Part shown: one piece after another, positions 6,661-11,533 of the stretch
How positions within the stretch are numbered: the first letter of the stretch is position 1
Layout: the number at the start of each line of letters is the position of its first letter
Assembly (NCBI GenBank): GCA_964544115.1
Contig: CAZJBP010000119.1
Coordinates: forward strand, 1-11,533
Reading direction: 5' to 3'
DNA: 11,533 bases
Source: CAZJBP01 sp964544115
GTDB taxonomy: Bacteria > Verrucomicrobiota > Kiritimatiellia > UBA8416 > JADHWI01
Notes under the pieces: generated by a model
Databases searched by the model: none
What the model was told of the DNA's origin: nothing
The model's input: the letters and a program-made list of their open reading frames with translations, nothing else
Made by a program: the position numbers and the translations under genes

Positions 6661-9600
6661 GCCTGGCGTGCATCCACCCAGTCGGCCGTGCCATTGCCGT
6701 TGGCGTCTGCCCCGCCATAGCTCACCAGGCGCACGGCGTCGATCGCCAGCGTCGAGTTGCCCACCGGGTTGTGCCAGGCGATGCGCATGGGGTGATTGCC
6801 GGCTTCCAGGTACGGCAGGAAGAAGACTGCGGAACGCGGAGCAAGGACGTTCATCCGGCCCGCGGCGATCTCGTCCACCGACAGGCTCAGGTCAAAGAGC
6901 CGCAGGGCTGACATCCTGTTGTACTGCCGGACGTCGATCTGCAGCGCGTAGTGCCCGGCGGTTGGCACATTCACGTCATACTCGATGGCCCCCCCGCGAT
7001 CGAAGCACACGGCCGCGGACCCTTCCACCAGCCACTGGCTTGGCGCCCGCGCGAAGTCCGCCCCGCGCAGCGCCACAAGCGTCTCCACTGTCCCGTCGAA
7101 CTCCGCCGCCAGCGGATCGGTGTGTGCAATCGCCGTCTCGACGTAGTCGTCCACTCCGTCCTCGTCCGTGTCCGCCATGAGGGGATTGGTGCCGACGCGC
7201 GCCTCGTTGATGTTGCTGAGGCCGTCGCCATCGGCGTCGCTGTTGGCATCCGCGGCCCTGGGGTTGGTGCCGTAGTCGACCTCCCACTTGTCTCCCAGCC
7301 CGTCGCCGTCGGTGTCGGCCTTCAGGGGATTGGTGCCGTAGGTCTTGACCTCCGCGCCATCGGATAGCCCGTCGCCATCGCTGTCGGCCACGAGCCGGTC
7401 GGTCCCCGCCCGATACTCCTCCAAGTTCGTGAGCCCATCACCGTCGGGGTCGAGCGCGGCATCGGCCGCATTGTTGGGGTCGAGGCCGTGGGCCAGTTCC
7501 CAGTCATCGGGCAGTCCGTCGGCATCGCTGTCGGCCTCGGTCGGGTTGGTGCCGTAGACGTGCACTTCATCGTAGTCGCTGAACCCGTCGGCGTCGCTGT
7601 CGGCGCGGCTGGCGGAGGTGCCGACCGAAGCTTCCTCCAGGTTGGCCATGCCGTCGCCATCGTCGTCGCGGAAGGGATCGGTCAGGGCGTGCACCTCGGC
7701 CGGGCTCAGGGCCACGTCGTAGATCTTCACGTCGTCCAAGGCGCCCTCCAGCGCCCCGTCCGGCAGGCCCGGGCCGCCCCTGCCCATCGTCAGCCCCGCC
7801 TCCGTGCCATAGAGCACGGTGCCCTCATAAGCGGCGGCGGCGACCGGCTCGCCATCCGCGTAGAGCGCGGCCGTCTGGCCATCGAACGTCGCCGCAAGCT
7901 GGTACCAGCGACCCGCCACGAAGAACTCGTCGGCGCTCTCCACGCGCACGCTGCGGCCTTCGGCCGGGTTGTCGAGCTCGAAGACCAGCGCGTTGCGCTC
8001 GCTCTTGTAGAGCGCCCAGCCGTAGCCGCCCTGGCCGTTGCCGATCGCCAGGAGTGTCATCATGCCGTCGGCCGCCCCGTTGGCCACGGCGTTGCCGTAA
8101 CGAGCGTCGGGCCTCACGTGCAGCGACACCGTGAGCTGCCCGGTCTTGTAGGCGGCGTCGGGCGGCACCGAGATGGAGTCGCCCGCCCCATCGAAGAGCC
8201 TCCCCCCGTTCAGCCGGCCCTGCGTGCTTGCCGCGCCCAGGATGGCCCCAAGGTTGCCGTGCCCGCTGAGGTCGGCGGCCACGGCGCCGTTGGTCTCGTC
8301 CAAGGGCCACCAGCCGACGATCGTCTCCCGGCGGCCGGCCTGCGGGTCGAAGCCGTTGGCGATCTCCCAGGCGTCGGACATGCCGTCGGCATCGGTGTCG
8401 GCGGAAAGCGGGTTGGTCCGGTGGCCGTTGGCGCCCGTCCACTCGACCTTGTCGTTGATTCCGTCGCCGTCGGTGTCCTTCTTGTTGGGGTCGGTTCCCG
8501 TGACGGTGATTTCCTCGTAGTCGCTGAGCCCGTCCCCGTCGCTGTCTTTCTTGTCGGGGTTGGTTCCCGACCGGGCCTCATCCCGGTTGGCCAGCCCGTC
8601 ACCGTCGGCGTCGCCCGCCGCATCCTCCAGGGAGATGACTTCGGAGGCGGACAGAGCCCGATTCAGCACCAGGACTTCATCCAGCGTCCCCGCCAGGGGC
8701 GCCAGCCCCGAACGGCTCCCCAGCACCAGCCCGCTGGCCTCGTCATACGCCACGGCCGTCTGGCGGGCGGCCTGCCCGATGAGCGTGCCGTTGACATAGA
8801 ACGCCACGGCGGCCCCGTCGAACGTGCCCACCAAGTCGTACCAGCTGCCCGCCACCACGAAGTCGTCGGCCGTCTCGACGAGCGTGCCGTCCAGTTCGAA
8901 CGCCAGGCGGTTGCGCTCCGTCTTGCGGAACCCAAAGGCTGTGCCTCCGGCGGCGTTGGGCTGGCTGAGCAGCTCCATGGCGCCATCGGGCGTGCCGCCG
9001 GACACGGGGTTGCCGTAACGGGCGGCCAGGTTGACGCGCAGGCCCACCGTCAGGCGCTCGGGCTTGTAGGCCCCGTCGTTGCGCATCGCCACCGTGTCGT
9101 CCGCCCCCGAGAACGCCAAGCCGTTGCCGATCTGGGCGGCGACGTGCTGCACGGGCCCCGCGCCAGCCCCGTCGTTGCCGCGGCCGCTGTCGTCCGCAGC
9201 CACCGAGCCCGCGCTCTCGTCCAGCCGCCAGCGCCCGGCCACGTTCTCATCGGAGAGGGTCAGGGGGTTGAACCCGTACTGAACCTCCCAGCCGTCGGAC
9301 ATGCCGTCGCCGTCACTGTCGGCGTTGAGCGGATCGGTATTGAACAGCACCGTTTCCTCGTAGTCGTCCAGCCCGTCGCCATCGGTGTCCGTGGCGTTGG
9401 GATCGGTGCCGATGAGGTATTCGATCACGTCGATCATCTGGTCGCCGTCGGCGTCGCCGTTGCCGTCGCGCTCGAGGGTGCCGAAGTGGTCGAGTTCCCA
9501 GGCATCCGCCATCCCATCGCCATCCTGATCGTTGTTGACCAGCGGCTCGGGGTCCACCGCGTCCCAGAACCCGTCGCCGTCGGTGTCGCGGTTCTGGGCG

Positions 9601-11533
9601 TCGGTCCCGGCGAGCTGCTCCTGGAGCCCTGTCCAGCCGTCCCCGTCGAGGTCGTTGATGCCGTCGTCGAGCGATCGGATCTGCGACGCGCTCAAGGCCG
9701 TCGCGAAGACCTTCACGTCGTCCAGAGTGCCCGCGAACGGCAGGCCTGCGGCCGACCCGCCCAGCTCAAGGCCAGCGGCTGGGTCATAGGCCGGGGCGCC
9801 CGAGCGCTCGACCGAGCCGATCAGCTGGCCGTTGACGTAGAAGCAGACCGTGGCCCCATCGAACGTGCCCGCCAGGTGGTACCAGCTGCCCGCCACCACG
9901 AAGTCATCGGCCGTCTCGATGAGCGTGCCGTCCACCTCGAACACCAGGGAGTTGCGGGCGGTCTTGTGGAACGCATAGGCCGCGGCGCCGCTGCCGTTGG
10001 GCTGGCTGAGGAGCACCATCGTGCCGTCCTCAGCCCCTTCGGCCACGGTGTTGGCGTAGCGCAGGCCGAACTTCGCCCGCAGGTCGACGGTCAGCTCCGC
10101 AGGCTTGTAGTCGGCCGCGTTGGCCACGCTCACCGCATCGTCCATGCCATCCAGGGCCAGGGCGCTGCCGAGTTGCCCTTCGCTCCACACGGCCCCAGCC
10201 ACCGTCCCGTTGTTGCCGGCAACGCTGGAGTCGAACGCCGTCGCCCCCGAGGTCTCGTCGAGGAGCCAGATCCCCACGGCGGCCGTCCATGGCACGGAGC
10301 CGGCGTTATGGCCATAGGCCCTCTCGAAGCCGTCGCGCAGGCCGTCGAAGTCGCTATCGGCTAACAGCGGACTCAGACCGGCGGCCACGTCCTGTCCATC
10401 GGAAAGCCCGTCCTTGTCGCAGTCGGCATCGAGCGGGTCGGTGCCATGCTGGTACTCCCCAAGGTTGTCGAGTCCATCGGCATCGGGATCGTCCGCTCCC
10501 TCGGACGCCAGATGGCCGAAGCGGGCCAGTTCCCACCAGTCGGGCAGGCCATCGTTGTCGGTGTCGGGATCCGCCAGGGCCACGTCCGCCTGCGACACAT
10601 CCGCACCCAGGAGCAGGGGGTTGGCCGGGAGGACGCCGCACGCCTCCCAGAGGTCATTGGAGCCGTTGGCGTTGGAGTCGCAGTAGGCCTTCAGCCAGTA
10701 GTGGGCCAGCGTGGGCAGGCCCCCGATCGCATACGCCCCTGTGGTGGCGATGGATGTCGTGTACCCGGATTGCCAGGTGGCGGCGGCCTCGGCGGCCAGA
10801 ATGCGGATCGCGCCGGTCTGAGACCCCGTGTACGAGATCGTGCCGGAGACCTGCGCCAGGAAGGAGGCGGCATCAAGCGGATCGGTCCCCGCGGCCAGCT
10901 CCGCCCCGTCGCTCAACCCGTCTGCGTCGGAGTCAGCGGCATTCGGGTCGGTGCCGCGCTGGTGCTCCTGAAGGTTGGTGAGCCCGTCGCCATCGGCGTC
11001 GGCGTGGGCGTCGTTGGCCTGCGGATTCAGGCCGTGAGCCACCTCCCACCAGTCGGGCATGCCGTCGCCGTCGCCGTCCACGTCGGTGATCGCGATGGCT
11101 ATGCCTGAGAGAGCCTGGCTCAGCGCCGCCGGGTTGGCGGCGTAGGTGCCCTGAGGCTCCCAGGCATCGCGGATCCCGTTCGCGTTGACGTCCTTCCACG
11201 CCTTGATCCAGTAGGTGCCGGGGGCGCTGACGCTGGATATCGTGAAGGCGCCCGGGGCGGCCACCACGCAGGAGGCCCCACTCCAGCCGTTCGCCTGCGG
11301 GGCGGCCAGCACGTGCAGCAGCCCTGATGGCAAGGCGCCGCAGCTCACCGTGCCGCTGACCGTCACCGGGCGGACCGGGCAGGAGGTCGGATCCTTCGGG
11401 TTGGTGCCTGCTGTGACTTCCGCTCCATCGTTGACCCCATCGCCATCCGTGTCCGCAAGCAGCGGATCGGTGCCGAGTTGGTACTCCTGGAGGTTGGACA
11501 GGCCGTCGCCGTCGGGGTCGCCGCCGGGCGCCT
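5598..11533 (-). CDS. Giant secreted LamG / TSP3-repeat mosaic protein (5' end missing)
   Basis: The frame is open from the right edge to a TAG at 5600-5598, giving 1977 visible residues. The N-terminus and any signal peptide are outside the window; the GTG at 11366 is not a credible start because TSP3 coding continues upstream of it. Domains in visible-residue numbering: TSP3 pair 1-48; SGT-type beta module ~55-149; TSP3 ~150-218; second SGT module ~227-320; TSP3 ~321-408; LamG1 ~419-622; TSP3 ~627-761; LamG2 ~762-969; TSP3 ~974-1064; LamG3 ~1070-1284; TSP3 ~1289-1480; carbohydrate-binding-like sandwich ~1481-1606; one degenerate Asp/Asn loop ~1608-1619; beta-rich C-terminal region to 1977. 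LamG folds usually bind glycans or protein partners, and TSP3 loops bind calcium and stiffen stalks. The inferred role is an extracellular adhesin or scaffold. No catalytic motif is visible. It is probably the first of the three visible co-transcribed genes. Confidence 0.95.
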   Translation of the reverse strand, partial: APGGDPDGDGLSNLQEYQLGTDPLLADTDGDGVNDGAEVTAGTNPKDPTSCPVRPVTVSGTVSCGALPSGLLHVLAAPQANGWSGASCVVAAPGAFTISSVSAPGTYWIKAWKDVNANGIRDAWEPQGTYAANPAALSQALSGIAIAITDVDGDGDGMPDWWEVAHGLNPQANDAHADADGDGLTNLQEHQRGTDPNAADSDADGLSDGAELAAGTDPLDAASFLAQVSGTISYTGSQTGAIRILAAEAAATWQSGYTTSIATTGAYAIGGLPTLAHYWLKAYCDSNANGSNDLWEACGVLPANPLLLGADVSQADVALADPDTDNDGLPDWWELARFGHLASEGADDPDADGLDNLGEYQHGTDPLDADCDKDGLSDGQDVAAGLSPLLADSDFDGLRDGFERAYGHNAGSVPWTAAVGIWLLDETSGATAFDSSVAGNNGTVAGAVWSEGQLGSALALDGMDDAVSVANAADYKPAELTVDLRAKFGLRYANTVAEGAEDGTMVLLSQPNGSGAAAYAFHKTARNSLVFEVDGTLIETADDFVVAGSWYHLAGTFDGATVCFYVNGQLIGSVERSGAPAYDPAAGLELGGSAAGLPFAGTLDDVKVFATALSASQIRSLDDGINDLDGDGWTGLQEQLAGTDAQNRDTDGDGFWDAVDPEPLVNNDQDGDGMADAWELDHFGTLERDGNGDADGDQMIDVIEYLIGTDPNATDTDGDGLDDYEETVLFNTDPLNADSDGDGMSDGWEVQYGFNPLTLSDENVAGRWRLDESAGSVAADDSGRGNDGAGAGPVQHVAAQIGNGLAFSGADDTVAMRNDGAYKPERLTVGLRVNLAARYGNPVSGGTPDGAMELLSQPNAAGGTAFGFRKTERNRLAFELDGTLVETADDFVVAGSWYDLVGTFDGAAVAFYVNGTLIGQAARQTAVAYDEASGLVLGSRSGLAPLAGTLDEVLVLNRALSASEVISLEDAAGDADGDGLANRDEARSGTNPDKKDSDGDGLSDYEEITVTGTDPNKKDTDGDGINDKVEWTGANGHRTNPLSADTDADGMSDAWEIANGFDPQAGRRETIVGWWPLDETNGAVAADLSGHGNLGAILGAASTQGRLNGGRLFDGAGDSISVPPDAAYKTGQLTVSLHVRPDARYGNAVANGAADGMMTLLAIGNGQGGYGWALYKSERNALVFELDNPAEGRSVRVESADEFFVAGRWYQLAATFDGQTAALYADGEPVAAAAYEGTVLYGTEAGLTMGRGGPGLPDGALEGALDDVKIYDVALSPAEVHALTDPFRDDDGDGMANLEEASVGTSASRADSDADGFSDYDEVHVYGTNPTEADSDADGLPDDWELAHGLDPNNAADAALDPDGDGLTNLEEYRAGTDRLVADSDGDGLSDGAEVKTYGTNPLKADTDGDGLGDKWEVDYGTNPRAADANSDADGDGLSNINEARVGTNPLMADTDEDGVDDYVETAIAHTDPLAAEFDGTVETLVALRGADFARAPSQWLVEGSAAVCFDRGGAIEYDVNVPTAGHYALQIDVRQYNRMSALRLFDLSLSVDEIAAGRMNVLAPRSAVFFLPYLEAGNHPMRIAWHNPVGNSTLAIDAVRLVSYGGADANGNGTADWVDARQAGGVAVAQTGDSYTSPLCLEGTSWGSELLDVTASYAPEGVEQQIAVRHGAGDRWFSNVWLSPTNPTAIAVTGNGGTCSWSTSVTWRAFNVMDPAMTNGICVRKGDALLLTAQPEGVTEGAITLSIWQGAAVMTNIATTVGHPVPYVFDRAGEYNVYAAYSGASVATNAMVAVKSVGASFGGAAICVVGRSRQWECPGVPSENVAIEHDASVNLTVTPRPQGGVNLQLLADTVGTSHVVARLAEAGPVLDSADVDVLRFDTTAYGRVGIIATFPDGSQMVEISIWFSDVPSDLRILMGIFVGGVLFDDGTIYREVTAANFNEYGEYRYRLLRGPNVRSSTCHWVRTYDGSELIAF
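6714..7091 (-). other. Carbohydrate-binding-module-like beta-sandwich
   Basis: About 125 residues with the features of CBM6/CBM35-like sandwiches: GGAIEYDVNVPTAGHYALQI near the front and LEAGNHPMRIAWHN followed by LAIDAVRLVSY at the end. The end motif (long strand, turn, Asp-x-Val/Ile-x-Leu) is characteristic of these folds. The ligand cannot be predicted. A short D-A-N-G-N-G-T-A-D loop follows at about 6675-6710, resembling a single degenerate TSP3 or EF loop. Confidence 0.6.
7092..7667 (-). repeat. Long TSP3 repeat array after LamG3
   Basis: Eight loops in a row: DDDGDGMAN, SDADGFSD, SDADGLPD, DPDGDGLTN, SDGDGLSD, TDGDGLGD, SDADGDGLSN and TDEDGVDD. This is the longest uninterrupted array in the window, about 190 residues. 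It separates the LamG part from the C-terminal part and is the best candidate for an extended stalk. Confidence 0.93.
7680..8324 (-). repeat. LamG domain 3
   Basis: Starts TIVGWWPLDETNGAVAADLS, carries LFDGAGDSISV, ADEFFVAGRWYQLAATFDG and LYADGEPVA, and ends GALDDVKIYDVALSPAEV. It has a short NPAEGRSVR insertion before the ADEFF segment that the other two copies lack. It is the most diverged of the three LamG copies. Confidence 0.92.
8340..8612 (-). repeat. TSP3 repeat array between LamG2 and LamG3
   Basis: Four loops: DADGDGLAN, SDGDGLSD, TDGDGIND and TDADGMSD. Two successive linkers contain the same NPDKKD/DPNKKD Lys-Lys turn, suggesting a recent single-repeat duplication. The last loop runs into AWEIANGFDPQ before LamG3. 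Confidence 0.92.
8625..9248 (-). repeat. LamG domain 2
   Basis: Starts NVAGRWRLDESAGSVAADDS, carries AFSGADDTVAM, ADDFVVAGSWYDLVGTFDG and FYVNGTLIGQ, and ends GTLDEVLVLNRALSASEV. All core LamG landmarks are intact. Its central region is nearly identical to LamG1 at both protein and DNA level, pointing to a more recent duplication than the one that gave LamG3. Confidence 0.92.
9249..9653 (-). repeat. TSP3 repeat array between LamG1 and LamG2
   Basis: Six loops: LDGDGWTG, TDGDGFWD, QDGDGMAD, DADGDQMID, TDGDGLDD and SDGDGMSD, separated by helical segments and GTD/GTDP turns. A VDPEP insertion follows the second loop. Likely a calcium-rigidified linker between the two LamG domains. Confidence 0.92.
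9666..10277 (-). repeat. LamG (concanavalin-like) domain 1
   Basis: Starts VGIWLLDETSGATAFDSS and contains the LamG landmarks ALDGMDDAVSV, then ADDFVVAGSWYHLAGTFDG, FYVNGQLIGS, and ends GTLDDVKVFATALSASQI. This is the Laminin_G_3-type jelly-roll, usually involved in glycan or protein binding. It is most similar to domain 2, including 64 of 69 identical bases between 9879-9947 and 8838-8906. Confidence 0.92.
10308..10571 (-). repeat. TSP3 repeat array before LamG1
   Basis: Four repeats with loops PDTDNDGLPDWWE, PDADGLDNLGEY, CDKDGLSDGQDV and SDFDGLRDGFER. Two loops depart from the consensus (CDKDG, SDFDG) but keep the Asp ligand spacing. The array ends in AYGHNAGSVPW just before LamG1. Confidence 0.88.
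10572..10853 (-). other. SGT-type beta module, copy 2
   Basis: Begins QVSGTISYTGSQTGAIRILA and contains YWLKAYCDSNANGSNDLWE, matching copy 1 at both landmarks (VSGT[VI]S and YW[IL]KA[WY].D.NANG..D.WE). Elsewhere the two copies are clearly diverged, which indicates an old internal duplication. Confidence 0.7.
10878..11084 (-). repeat. TSP3 repeat array between the two SGT modules
   Basis: Three repeats with loops VDGDGDGMPDWWE, ADGDGLTNLQEH and SDADGLSDGAEL, each followed by GLNP or GTDP-type turns. The WWE aromatic pair in the first repeat is typical of the opening repeat of such arrays. Likely calcium-binding spacer. Confidence 0.9.
11085..11369 (-). other. SGT-type beta module, copy 1
   Basis: About 95 residues begin with VSGTVSCG, then beta-strand-like segments, then YWIKAWKDVNANGIRDAWE and a short strand before the next TSP3 array. 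The pattern recalls carbohydrate-binding-like, pre-albumin-type beta folds that precede TSP3 arrays in PVC-group proteins; this family link is from memory. The D-x-N-x-N-G-x-x-D segment may be an extra calcium loop. A second copy lies at 10572-10853. Confidence 0.7.
11390..11531 (-). repeat. TSP3 repeat pair at right window edge
   Basis: Two calcium-loop repeats read PDGDGLSNLQEY..GTDP and TDGDGVNDGAEV..GTNP. They match the bacterial TSP3 pattern (Asp-rich loop, short helix with acidic residue, then GTDP/GTNP turn). They show that the open frame continues beyond the window to the right. Confidence 0.92.

Noticed and set aside
7092..9653. Regularly spaced GTCGCCGTCGG motifs as a CRISPR array or non-coding satellite.
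   Set aside because: The motifs are in codon phase, unevenly spaced, and encode TSP3 loops inside an intact frame.
7488..10364. A 958-codon open frame on the plus strand.
   Set aside because: Same cause: it is exactly aligned antisense to the LamG/TSP3 codons. Its repeated 'VAVGVG...GVG' text is the mirror of the Asp/Gly loops.
11364..11366. GTG at 11366 as the start of the giant protein.
   Set aside because: The same frame continues to the right edge with two clear TSP3 repeats, and no signal peptide follows the GTG. The true start is outside the window.
5598..11533. Reading the Asp loops as dockerins of a cellulosome.
   Set aside because: The spacing and GTDP/GTNP turns fit TSP3 repeats. 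Dockerins come as one pair with a conserved helix and would not occur as 27 units; no cohesin or glycoside hydrolase is seen.

Overview
The window is a GC-rich bacterial segment filled almost wall to wall by three genes, all read on the minus strand (right to left). No rRNA, tRNA, CRISPR array, insertion sequence or transposase was seen. Everything readable is secreted or envelope type. The combination of bacterial thrombospondin-type-3 (TSP3) repeats written as 'DxDGDGxxDxxE...GTDP', LamG domains, and an RHS/YD-repeat protein rich in 'TNV/TNE' turns is, from memory, most like Kiritimatiellota, Verrucomicrobiota or Lentisphaerae of the PVC group. That taxonomic placement is inference; no marker gene is present.

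Layout in transcription order. (1) 11533-5598: the 1977-residue C-terminal part of a giant secreted mosaic protein whose start lies beyond the right edge. It has two SGT-type beta modules, three LamG domains separated by arrays of at least 27 TSP3 calcium loops, a carbohydrate-binding-like beta-sandwich, and an unrecognised beta-rich C-terminal region of about 350 residues with six cysteines. (2) 5590-4484: a 368-residue protein with a Tat-like or signal-anchor N-terminus, a Gly/Pro/Ala-rich linker and a C-terminal helical, HEAT-like region. (3) 4452-1: the first 1484 residues of a secreted RHS/YD-repeat protein. It has a signal peptide, a Cys-rich linker, a beta-rich N-terminal region and about 20 YD repeats, interrupted by a non-YD island carrying an EF-hand-like loop. 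Its RHS core and C-terminal tip lie beyond the left edge.

The genes are tightly packed: the first stop is 7 bases from the second gene's ATG, or 4 from an alternative GTG, and 31 bases separate genes two and three. They are probably one operon whose promoter lies off the right edge and whose terminator lies off the left edge. No promoter or terminator can be supported inside the window. A reasonable hypothesis is a surface-display or contact system: a calcium-stiffened, glycan-binding stalk protein, an exported helical-repeat adaptor, and an RHS shell protein whose unseen C-terminus could be adhesive or toxic. No enzyme active site was recognised, so the biochemical function remains open.

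Two very long plus-strand open frames (283-4107 and 7488-10364) are exactly codon-aligned antisense shadows of the real minus-strand genes and are not annotated.
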